A stretch of DNA of 53,995 nucleotides from Actinopolymorpha alba DSM 45243 (lineage in GTDB: Bacteria > Actinomycetota > Actinomycetes > Propionibacteriales > Actinopolymorphaceae): positions 1 to 53,995 of the forward strand of contig NZ_KB892776.1 of assembly GCF_000373925.1 (NCBI RefSeq), written 5' to 3'. Shown here piece after piece: positions 17,102-24,329 of the stretch (the first letter of the stretch is position 1; every line of letters starts with the position of its first letter). The notes beneath the pieces are model-generated. The model ran no database searches. It saw only the letters and a list, made by a program, of their open reading frames with translations, and was not told where the DNA came from. The translations under genes and the position numbers were made by a program.

Positions 17102-17584
17102 GTGCCAAGCATGCAGAAGAGCGCTCGCAGGCTGATGCTCGTGCTCGCCACGACCGGCGCGGCTCTCGCCATGAGCATGGGGCCGGCTTCCGCCGACTCC
17201 GACGGCCTGTCCGAGACGACCCAGGACGCCTGGAACAACTGGGACGAGGGCGCCTGCCTGGTCGGCGAGGGTGCTGGCCAGATGGTGAGCGGCGCGTGGA
17301 TCGGCGCTCCGTACAGCGCGCTGGACCTGCTCAAGGGTGGCGAGCGTCTGTCCGAGCCCACCCAGGACGCCTGGAAGAACTGGGACGAGGGTGCCGGCAA
17401 GCTCGGCCAGGGTGCTGGCCAGATGGTGAGCGGCGCGTGGATCGGCGTTCCGTACAGCATCCTCGACTTCGCCAAGGACGCCACCGGCGCCGAGGTCGCC
17501 CTGCCTGCGGGGATGACCATCGAGGAGTGGAACGCCCTCACCCCCACCCAGAAGGAAGAGCTCGGCTACACCTGCGGCGAGTGA
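17102..17584 (+). CDS. Small secreted protein with two 47-residue tandem repeats
   Basis: The 160-residue protein has a signal peptide (MQKSARRLMLVLATTGAALA from residue 4, cleavage near ASA-DSD). It then has two copies of a 47-residue unit (about 36-82 and 83-129), each with LSE(T/P)TQDAW(N/K)NWDEGA, GEGAGQMVSGAWIG or GQGAGQMVSGAWIG, and PYS(A/I)LD. The repeats are also nearly identical as DNA around 17267-17308 and 17408-17449, so the duplication is recent or is being homogenised. The C-terminus ends GYTCGE. GAAGGGA lies 5 nt before GTG 17102, which favours that start over ATG 17111. I do not recognise the family. Confidence 0.75.
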   Translation: MPSMQKSARRLMLVLATTGAALAMSMGPASADSDGLSETTQDAWNNWDEGACLVGEGAGQMVSGAWIGAPYSALDLLKGGERLSEPTQDAWKNWDEGAGKLGQGAGQMVSGAWIGVPYSILDFAKDATGAEVALPAGMTIEEWNALTPTQKEELGYTCGE

Positions 17585-17639
17585 CATCCAGCCGCACGAG
17601 CTGAGACGACGAGGGCCTGCGGCCCGAGTCATGGTCGTG

Positions 17640-17675
17640 GTCGTCCCGGGTCCCCCGATTGGGGCCCGGGACGAC
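17640..17675. terminator. Strong intrinsic terminator between convergent genes
   Basis: GTCGTCCCGGGTCCCC pairs with GGGGCCCGGGACGAC around a CGATT loop, with one bulged base. It lies between the secreted repeat protein and the minus-strand response regulator and can serve both. Confidence 0.8.
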
Positions 17676-17718
17676 TTCGTCTGCGGAGACGGCTAAAAGG
17701 TCGTTCAGGAACAGGCTC

Positions 17719-18390
17719 CTATGGGCCGGTACGCGCAGAGACGAGGCCGGACTCGTAGGCGAAGACCACGAGCTGGGCACGGTCGCGGGCACCGAGCTTT
17801 GTCATGGCCCGGCTGACGTGGGTCTTGGCGGTGGCCGGGCTGATCACCATCCGGGCGGCGATCTCGTCGTTCGTGAGGCCACGCGCGACGAGCGCCACGA
17901 CCTCGCGCTCGCGGTTGGTGAGAGCGGCCAGGTCGTCGTCCAACCGCTCGGCCCCCTCGGGCGCGCGGGCGACGAACTCGCTGATCAGCTTGCGGGTGAT
18001 CGACGGCGAGAGGAGGGCGTCGCCGCGCGCGACCACCTGGATTCCCTGCAGGAGTTCGGCGGGTTCGGTGTCCTTGACGAGGAAGCCGCTCGCGCCGGCG
18101 CGCAGGGCGTTGAAGACGTACTCGTCCAGCCCGTAGTTGGTGAGGATCAGGATGTGAACGCCGGCGAGCCGTGGGTCGGCGCTGATCTGCCGGGTCGCCT
18201 CGATGCCGTCCAGCACCGGCATCTGGACGTCGACGAGCGCGACGTCGGGCCGGTGTTGGACAGCGAGGTCGATCGTCTGCCGCCCGTCCGCGGCCTCGGC
18301 CACCACCTCGATGCCGTCCTCGGCGTCCAGCAGCGCGCGGAACCCGGCCCGGATGAGCGCCTGGTCGTCGGCAAGGAGGACGCGGATCAC
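17719..18390 (-). CDS. NarL/FixJ-type response regulator
   Basis: The 223-residue protein starts MIRVLLADDQALIRAGFRAL. The receiver domain (1-120) has the acidic pair D8/D9, phospho-acceptor D54 in VALVDVQMP and K104-type FLVKDTEP. The C-terminal LuxR helix-turn-helix (about 150-215) reads LTNREREVVALVARGLTNDE, then IAARMVISPATAKTHVSRAM. The start is GTG at 18390 and overlaps the kinase stop as GTGA, so the kinase is translated first and coupled. Targets are unknown. Confidence 0.93.
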   Translation of the reverse strand: MIRVLLADDQALIRAGFRALLDAEDGIEVVAEAADGRQTIDLAVQHRPDVALVDVQMPVLDGIEATRQISADPRLAGVHILILTNYGLDEYVFNALRAGASGFLVKDTEPAELLQGIQVVARGDALLSPSITRKLISEFVARAPEGAERLDDDLAALTNREREVVALVARGLTNDEIAARMVISPATAKTHVSRAMTKLGARDRAQLVVFAYESGLVSARTGP

Positions 18391-19697
18391 GGGCCCGCCT
18401 CACGGCTGCCCGCGGCAGTGCCCGAGGCGTCGGGGACGCCCCCGGCAGCGGCGACGGCGTTCACACCCTCAGGCACGGGAGCGTCCACCTCTGCGCCCGC
18501 TGCCCCTTGGCCCGCCGCCTCCACGCTCGCCAGCTCAGTGCCTTCCGCCGCGGCGCCTTCGAGCGGGAGCTCGGCCCGCACTCTGAATCCGCCGTCGGCA
18601 CGCGGCCCAGCCCACAACCGCCCGCCCACGGCGGTGACGCGTTCCCGCATACCGATCAGGCCGACGCCGGGCACCTCTGCCGTGTCAACCTGGGCTTGCC
18701 CGTCATCGTCGACCTGCACGACCAGCTCGTTCGCGGCGTACTCCAACCGGACCGACGCACTCGCCCGACCGGCGTGCCGGCTGACATTGGTGAGCGCCTC
18801 CTGGATGACGCGGTAGGCGGTCCGGTCGACGTTGCCGGGGAGGGCGCGCTCGCGCCCAGTGACCGTCAACGTGATCGGCAGGCCGGTCGAACGCGCCCGC
18901 TCCAGCAGCTGGGAGAGCCGAGCAAGTCCACTACCCGCCGACTCCTCGGCATCGCCCGGATCACGCAGCACCTCGAGGGTGGCCCGCAGCTCCCGGATCG
19001 CGTCACCACCCGCCTCCTGGATGGCGAGCAGCGCCGACGGCACCTCCTCACCGCGCTTGCGGGTCAGGTGGATCGCCACCCCGGCCTGGACCTTGATCAC
19101 CGAGATGGAGTGGGTGAGCGAGTCGTGCAACTCCCGCGCGATCCGCAGCCGCTCTTCCCCGGCGCGGCGGCGGGCCACCTCCTCGCGGGTGCGTTCGGCG
19201 TCGACGGCGCGCTGCTCCACCTGCTCGAGGTAGGCGGCGCGCTGCCGGGAGACCTCGGCGGTCACTGCCGCGGCGACGAACCACCCCACAGGCAGGAACC
19301 CGGCCTGGAGTGCTTCCGCGGGCGACTGCGAGCTCTCGCCGAACGCGTTGCCGACGAGCACTCGAACGATTAAGGGTGCGACCACAGCGATCGCGAACAC
19401 CCGATGGCCCGCCCGGACGGCAGTGTAGAGGGCAACCAGCACCGGAAGGACCGCGATCGCGTCGGGTGGGGTCTGCACGCTGGAACCAAGAACGCACAGG
19501 GTGGTGAAGACGAGCAACAGCCGAGGGCTACGCCGGCGTACGACCAGCGCGAGGGACGCGACCAGCAGGAACAGCAGCGACGCCACGCCGAACCCGCTGA
19601 CACTGCCGGCGAGCAGCGCATCAAGCAGGAGCAGCCCGGCCACGCCAACCGCGATAAGCCCGTCCTGCGCGTAGGCTCGCCGACTGTCGATGGTCAT
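18387..19697 (-). CDS. NarL-family sensor histidine kinase (HisKA_3)
   Basis: The 436-residue protein has about four to five N-terminal membrane segments (residues 12-115 and 133-150), a coiled-coil (150-185), the dimerisation/phospho-acceptor box ARELHDSLTHSISVIK (H191), and an ATPase domain with TAYRVIQEALTNVSRHA, VDDDGQ and GVGLIGMRERVTAVGG. The last 60 residues are an Ala/Gly/Glu-rich tail after the catalytic domain. It pairs with the overlapping response regulator. There is no large extracellular sensor domain, as in the cell-envelope-sensing members of this family. The ATG at 19697 is preceded by TACGCT at leaderless spacing. Confidence 0.92.
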   Translation of the reverse strand: MTIDSRRAYAQDGLIAVGVAGLLLLDALLAGSVSGFGVASLLFLLVASLALVVRRRSPRLLLVFTTLCVLGSSVQTPPDAIAVLPVLVALYTAVRAGHRVFAIAVVAPLIVRVLVGNAFGESSQSPAEALQAGFLPVGWFVAAAVTAEVSRQRAAYLEQVEQRAVDAERTREEVARRRAGEERLRIARELHDSLTHSISVIKVQAGVAIHLTRKRGEEVPSALLAIQEAGGDAIRELRATLEVLRDPGDAEESAGSGLARLSQLLERARSTGLPITLTVTGRERALPGNVDRTAYRVIQEALTNVSRHAGRASASVRLEYAANELVVQVDDDGQAQVDTAEVPGVGLIGMRERVTAVGGRLWAGPRADGGFRVRAELPLEGAAAEGTELASVEAAGQGAAGAEVDAPVPEGVNAVAAAGGVPDASGTAAGSREAGP

Positions 19698-19703
19698 GCC
19701 GGC

Positions 19704-19709
19704 AGCGTA
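19704..19709 (-). promoter_or_regulatory. -10 box of a likely leaderless promoter for the histidine kinase
   Basis: TACGCT on the minus strand ends 6 nt before ATG 19697. The -35 region is weak. The kinase lacks a clear Shine-Dalgarno. Confidence 0.5.
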
Positions 19710-19921
19710 GACCGGTCTCGACGCCGAGCGCGTCCGCCGATCGGCGAAACCACCCACTACTTCCGCAGGGGTACGCGGGCACGCACCTGCATCCCACGAT
19801 GTAGCCGAAACAGCCCTCTCCCGCACGATGCCCGTACGCCGCCCTCGCGGACACCATCGAGAGGCCAGTGCGAACCCGAGCGCCCGAAGGGCCATTGCGT
19901 ACACCCAAAGGAGCGGCAACC

Positions 19922-20551
19922 GTGATCTTCGTCGAGCTGTTCGTCCCCAAAGGCACACTGGCCCCCGAGCAGCGGCGCGCGATCGGCCCGCGCATCGTCG
20001 CCGAGCTGATGTCCGATCAGGGCGCCCCCGAGGTCGTGATCGAGTCCGGCCGCAACCTCACCCAGGTCATCGTCCACGAACCCGATACCTGGACCGTAGG
20101 TAGCCAGACGGTCGAGCCGTCAGACCCGCCGCGCTACCTCGTCCGCGTGAGTGTCCCCCAGACCTGGCGCAAGGGCATGGGGCCGTACGCCATCTCCCGG
20201 ATCACCAAGGTGCTCGCGGGCCTCGACCAGGACCCGCGCCGGGTGTACGACGAACCGATCGCCTGGGTCCAGGTCATCGGCATCCCCGAAGGAGGCCTCG
20301 GCATCTTTGGCCAAGTGATGGGCACCAACGACATCACCCGCCTCATCACCAAGCCGTACCGCGAGGCTCCTGAAGGCAGCATTCCCGTGGTCGAGCCCGA
20401 GCCCGGCACGGCGATCGACCCGACGTGCGGGATGACCGTGCCGTTGACCGAGAAGGCCATCACGCTGGAGTACGCGGGAACGACCTACGCCTTCTGCTGT
20501 GCCGAATGCCGCACCATCTTCGCGGAGGACCACACGCCCATGCTCCGGTGA
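19922..20551 (+). CDS. Tautomerase-like protein with C-terminal YHS metal-binding domain
   Basis: The 209-residue protein starts MIFVELFVPKGTLAPEQRRA. The N-terminal part (1-60, and again about 75-130 with YLVRVSVPQTWRKGM) resembles duplicated 4-oxalocrotonate tautomerase beta-alpha-beta units, but no Pro follows the start Met. Residues about 163-209 are a YHS domain: DPTCGMTVP, then YAGTTYAFCCAECRTIFAED, with its conserved Cys pairs. YHS domains bind metal, often copper, or act in metal-responsive proteins. AAAGGAG lies 8 nt before GTG 19922, which decides that start over an upstream frame from 19868. The role is not known. Confidence 0.75.
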   Translation: MIFVELFVPKGTLAPEQRRAIGPRIVAELMSDQGAPEVVIESGRNLTQVIVHEPDTWTVGSQTVEPSDPPRYLVRVSVPQTWRKGMGPYAISRITKVLAGLDQDPRRVYDEPIAWVQVIGIPEGGLGIFGQVMGTNDITRLITKPYREAPEGSIPVVEPEPGTAIDPTCGMTVPLTEKAITLEYAGTTYAFCCAECRTIFAEDHTPMLR

Positions 20552-20555
20552 TCAG

Positions 20556-20614
20556 GATCGTGATCATGAAGGGTTTCCGTACGCATAGCCCTCTCCGGCT
20601 TCATGATCACGATC
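20556..20614. terminator. Convergent-gene hairpin with 16-bp perfect arms
   Basis: GATCGTGATCATGAAG (20556-20571) is the exact reverse complement of 20599-20614, with a 27-nt loop. It lies between the YHS gene and the minus-strand glycosidase and probably terminates both. Confidence 0.75.
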
Positions 20615-20626
20615 ATGAAGTCGGGA

Positions 20627-22723
20627 TCAGGCGGAGGGGTGGGTCGGCACGGCGACCACCGGACCACCCCGCTCGCCCGAGTCACCTGATTCACCGGTGA
20701 TCGGGCGGCCGTCCACGGTGATCGCATGACCGGACGGCGAGACTGAAATGTCGACGGTGTGCCCCCGAAACTCCAAGCCCCGCAGGGTTACATTCCCCGC
20801 CGCGAAGGGACTCGGGTCGATCAGGAGCCGGCCATCCGGCTGGGGGCGTACGCCGGCCAGCCCGGTGAGGATCGCCTCGGCTCCGGTGAGACCGGCGATG
20901 ATGTTCGCCCGCCGGCCAACCGGAGGCGTGCCCGGCCGGTCGGAATAATGCTCCTGCGGGAAATACGGAAGATGCTCCCCCATCCAGAACAGCCGGCTCA
21001 GCACCTGCCAGGCACGTTCGGACTCACCGCGCTCCCAGAGCGTGAGGGCAAGCTGGGGCGCCTCGCCGGTGTAGGCGCCGCCGCCCGACCAGTCGACGTC
21101 GCCGAGTTCGTAATGACGTTCGTCCTCGGCCGACACGCTGCTGACGCCGTAACTGCCGAGGAACGCGCCCGGGCGAAGGTGGCTGAGGAGATCGGCCGCC
21201 ATGCTCGGCGAGCAGGCGCCGTTGCGGAGCGCGTCGAACGCCTGGACCGAATGGACGATCTCGGTGTGGCCGTCGGGATACCGGCAGCGAAACCATCGCT
21301 TGTCGGGGTCCCAAAGGTCATCGGCCACAGCCTTCCGGATCCGCTCGGCGCGTTGCCGCATGGCGGCTGTCGGAAGGTCCGCACCGGACACCTCAGCCAA
21401 GCTGGCAAGCGTGTCGAGGGACCACGCTCGCTCGGTATTCGGGCTCGCGACCACGTGTTCCCAGCCGGCGGTCCGCATCTCCAGCAGGTTGTGCTGAGTG
21501 CCGTAGTCGTACAACTCACCAGCGGGCGTGAAGTGCGCGTCGATCGCCGCCATCGTGGCGTACAACCGTTCGACCTGCCCGGCGTCAATGCCACCTTGCG
21601 CCGCGACCGCTGCGGCGAACGTCACCAATGACCAACCGCTGTAGGCGTACGCGACACCAAGGCCCGTGCCGTCTGGAGCGATCGCGTAGTTGTTGCCGAG
21701 ATCGGCCGCCATCAAAGCGTTGAGTACGTCGACCGCCGTATCACCCAGCATGAGGGTGAGCAGGTGCGGCGCGTATCCCCCGGTGTCCCACGCATAGGCG
21801 CACAGGGCCCCGCCATCAATGCCGGAGGTCGCCACGAACGGATTCGTGACGAAGCTCGGGTTGTCCCACAGGCAGACCAGGCCGCTGGCCAGACTCCGGC
21901 GCCAGTACGCGTCGAGCCCGGGTACGTCGGTCCCCAGCCACGGGACCCGCGCCAGCACCGCGGCGGCCCGGCGTTCGCAGCGGTCTACGGCCTCGTCCAC
22001 CCAGGTGCTCAACGGGCGGGGTGCTGTGGTGTGCGCGGCGCCGATCTGGACCGCGAGGGTGAACGTCACCTCGGCGCCCGCTGGCACCACCTGGGTGAGC
22101 AGTGTGGAATCGGCCCCGGTCGGGCTTCGCCCGTCCGGGCCCACCCCCACCTCCTCGTGGAGCAGGTCAATCGTCACCTCGCCAGCCTGCCAACGTCCGT
22201 GTCCCAGCTGGGTCGGCGCCGGCCCGGGCTCCGGCGGGACCCAACCCCATTCCCCCAAAGGGATCCGGCGCGGCCCGCCGGGGTGGAGCTCGGGGTGGAG
22301 GGTGATCGTGACCGCCTCGGCCGCGCGGTTGCGGATGGCGACCTGGACGGCGTAGCCAGCACGCCCGTAGAGCGGCGTGAGGGTGCTTCGTACGTCGAGT
22401 GACCGGAGGGCACCGTCGTGGAACTGGTGGTAGGTCCCGCGCCGTACGACCTGGTGGGGACGCCAGGTGCCGCCGGCGTAGAGGAGGCCGCGGCCGTTGA
22501 CACCGGGCCGGGCGCCGTCGGGGATCCGGTGGCCGGCCACCTCGAGTTCGATCCGGAGCGAGGAGTCTGGTGCGGCGTACGGCGGGGCGAAACAACCGGC
22601 GACCCCGCAGACGGTGCCAGGCGCGAGGGCGACCGTCGACCAGCCACTGGTAACCCAGGCCTGCTGCACCACGCCCTGCCGGAGGTCGAAGGCGAAATCG
22701 TCCAACGTGTAGCGCGAAGCCAT
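20627..22723 (-). CDS. Six-hairpin (alpha/alpha)6 glycosidase
   Basis: The 698-residue protein starts MASRYTLDDFAFDLRQGVVQ. An N-terminal beta-sandwich (about 1-240) precedes an (alpha/alpha)6 toroid (about 250-640) with CAYAWDTGGYAPHLLTLMLG, the NTERAWSLDTLASLAEVSGA region and DVDWSGGGAYTGEAPQLALT, then a short beta-rich end (RPQPDGRLLIDPSPFAAGNV). The overall form is that of MGH1/GH63/GH15-like clan glycosidases. I cannot assign the family or bond specificity, though Asp/Glu residues in the toroid fit inverting hydrolysis. It has no signal peptide, so it likely acts on imported oligosaccharides. GAGGGAG lies 6 nt before the ATG. It is divergent from a LacI regulator with operators between them. 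Confidence 0.8.
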   Translation of the reverse strand: MASRYTLDDFAFDLRQGVVQQAWVTSGWSTVALAPGTVCGVAGCFAPPYAAPDSSLRIELEVAGHRIPDGARPGVNGRGLLYAGGTWRPHQVVRRGTYHQFHDGALRSLDVRSTLTPLYGRAGYAVQVAIRNRAAEAVTITLHPELHPGGPRRIPLGEWGWVPPEPGPAPTQLGHGRWQAGEVTIDLLHEEVGVGPDGRSPTGADSTLLTQVVPAGAEVTFTLAVQIGAAHTTAPRPLSTWVDEAVDRCERRAAAVLARVPWLGTDVPGLDAYWRRSLASGLVCLWDNPSFVTNPFVATSGIDGGALCAYAWDTGGYAPHLLTLMLGDTAVDVLNALMAADLGNNYAIAPDGTGLGVAYAYSGWSLVTFAAAVAAQGGIDAGQVERLYATMAAIDAHFTPAGELYDYGTQHNLLEMRTAGWEHVVASPNTERAWSLDTLASLAEVSGADLPTAAMRQRAERIRKAVADDLWDPDKRWFRCRYPDGHTEIVHSVQAFDALRNGACSPSMAADLLSHLRPGAFLGSYGVSSVSAEDERHYELGDVDWSGGGAYTGEAPQLALTLWERGESERAWQVLSRLFWMGEHLPYFPQEHYSDRPGTPPVGRRANIIAGLTGAEAILTGLAGVRPQPDGRLLIDPSPFAAGNVTLRGLEFRGHTVDISVSPSGHAITVDGRPITGESGDSGERGGPVVAVPTHPSA
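22111..22151. repeat. Palindromic GGGCTTCGCCCG repeat, copy 2, inside the glycosidase gene
   Basis: This is the same palindromic core as copies 1 and 3, lying in frame in the glycosidase coding region and encoding VGVGPDGRSPTGAD. The 13-14 residues lie in the N-terminal sandwich and keep the frame open. Confidence 0.85.
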
Positions 22724-22908
22724 CCGTGCTCCCTCTGTCCACGCTTGCTCTGTCACCGCGGCCGGCCCCTGTGGGAAAAGGCGAGGTGGGATCAGCGGGG
22801 ACCGGCGGGCCCGCGACCGCTGCTCGTGCCGGGGATGCTGCCACCACGGGGATCGTGCCCGCAATGATTGCGGCCAAGTTACTCGAAGTTTGCGGCGGGG
22901 TATTGTCG

Positions 22909-22922
22909 TTGGACCGGTCCAG
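22909..22922. promoter_or_regulatory. LacI-type operator 1
   Basis: TTGGACCGGTCCAG is a 14-bp near-perfect palindrome with a central CG step, typical of LacI/GalR operators. Its centre is 35 bp from operator 2. Confidence 0.8.
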
Positions 22923-22943
22923 TGCTACGGTCCCGCTCAGACG

Positions 22944-22957
22944 TTGGACTGGTCCAA
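22944..22957. promoter_or_regulatory. LacI-type operator 2
   Basis: TTGGACTGGTCCAA matches operator 1 at 12 of 14 positions and is palindromic apart from the central pair. Both lie between the divergent glycosidase and lacI-type genes. Confidence 0.8.
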
Positions 22958-23054
22958 CGCGACCGGCGAAATCCACCACGAGTGCCGCTCCCGCTCCGGT
23001 GAGGGCGCATTCAGCCCCCGATTTCATCCTTCGAGGCTTTGAGGTGTCGCGGCC

Positions 23055-24095
23055 ATGACGAAATTGACAATCCGCGATATCGCCAGGCTGTCAGGGCTGT
23101 CCAAATCCACTGTGTCCCTGGTGCTCAACAACAGTCCGCGGGTCGATCCGGCAACCCGCGAGCGCGTCCTGGAAGTCATGCGTAGCCACAACTACGTCCC
23201 CAACTTCGCCGCGACCGCACTCGCCCGTGGAAACACCCGCCTGATCGGCATGATCGTGCCCGGCCTGACCTGGCGACTCGTGGCCGCGATCAATTACGGC
23301 GTGGCCTCTGTTGTCGAGGACAGCGACTACGAGATCATCCTCTACACGAGCACCAACGACCGCGACTACGGCCGGGTCATCGAGCGGATCCTCGCTTCCA
23401 AGCTCTCGACCGGTCTGCTCGTTGTCACCCACAACCAACCACTCGAACCCCTGGAGGAACTCCAGCGCGGCGGGCTGCCGGTCGTCCTCGTCGACACCCT
23501 GGGCGCACAGAGTTCCCTGCCCTCCGTCGTCGCCGACAACTATGGCGGCGCACATGCCGCGGTACGCCACCTCGTCGAACTCGGCCACCGGCGAATCGCT
23601 TGCATCGAAGGCCCGATGGAATACCAATGCTGCCTGGACCGCACGCGCGGCTACACCGACGCGCTGCGGGAGGCGGGCATCGCGGTGCGCCCCGAGCTGG
23701 TGACAAAGGGCGAGTTCGCGGCCGACACCGTAGCCGCGAGCACCCGCGCACTTCTCGACCTCCCCAAACGCCGGCGGCCGACAGCGATCTTCGCCCACAG
23801 CGACATCACTGCCTACGCCGTCATGGAGGCAGTCGAGGACGCCGGACTCAAGGTGCCCGATGACATCTCCATCGTCGGGTTCGACGACCTGGTTTCTTCC
23901 GAGCATGTCCGCCCAGCCCTCACCACGATTCGCCAGCCATTCGAGGAAATGGGTCAGCAGGCGGCCCGGCTTCTGCTCAGCACCATCGATCCGGCTCCAG
24001 GCGACAAACCCGGGGCGAACACAGCCGACGAGCCAGCACGCATCAGCCTTTCCACGAGCCTGATCATCCGAGACAGCTGCACGACGAGCGCCTGA
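23055..24095 (+). CDS. LacI-family sugar-responsive regulator
   Basis: The 346-residue protein has an N-terminal LacI helix-turn-helix and hinge helix (TIRDIARLSGLSKSTVSLVL, then PNFAATALARG) and a periplasmic-binding-protein-like effector domain (LIGMIVPGLTW, LGHRRIACIEGP, AIFAHSDITAYAVMEAVEDA, ISIVGFDDL). It should repress by binding the two TTGGACYGGTCCAA operators upstream, which also lie before the divergent glycosidase. The downstream GH10 and transporter genes point in the same direction, so a xylo-oligosaccharide is a reasonable guess for the inducer. Confidence 0.93.
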   Translation: MTKLTIRDIARLSGLSKSTVSLVLNNSPRVDPATRERVLEVMRSHNYVPNFAATALARGNTRLIGMIVPGLTWRLVAAINYGVASVVEDSDYEIILYTSTNDRDYGRVIERILASKLSTGLLVVTHNQPLEPLEELQRGGLPVVLVDTLGAQSSLPSVVADNYGGAHAAVRHLVELGHRRIACIEGPMEYQCCLDRTRGYTDALREAGIAVRPELVTKGEFAADTVAASTRALLDLPKRRRPTAIFAHSDITAYAVMEAVEDAGLKVPDDISIVGFDDLVSSEHVRPALTTIRQPFEEMGQQAARLLLSTIDPAPGDKPGANTADEPARISLSTSLIIRDSCTTSA

Positions 24096-24252
24096 AATTC
24101 GCCCGCGGGCTTGCGTTTCGCCCGACCGCGATAAAAGCACCGGTAAAAGCAGCATCCTCCTGGATCACCGAAACTCGCAGCGCCAGATACGACGCGGTAG
24201 TCGAGCCTGCCCTTTTCCGCTCGAACACCTGCGTCCCTCATTCAGTGTTGTA

Positions 24253-24294
24253 CCGGCCCCGCTCGGGCTTCGCCCGTCCGGGCCCACCCCCACC
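24253..24294. repeat. Palindromic GGGCTTCGCCCG repeat, copy 3
   Basis: CGGCCCCGCTCGGGC-TTC-GCCCG followed by TCCGGGCCCACCCCCACC lies in the leader region of the GH10 gene. It is nearly identical to copy 2, including the upstream AGTGT. Confidence 0.85.
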
Positions 24295-24329
24295 ACGTGT
24301 GTCACCCCGAACCTGAGAGGAGTGGGGCA

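Noticed and set aside
17102-17584. A toxin or antimicrobial peptide reading for the small secreted repeat protein
   Set aside because: It has a signal peptide, but no immunity gene, export system or known toxin motif is adjacent.
24096-24329. A TTGGACYGGTCCAA operator before the GH10 operon
   Set aside because: I looked for a further copy and found none. Only the repeat at 24253-24294 is evident, so direct control of GH10 by this site is not shown.
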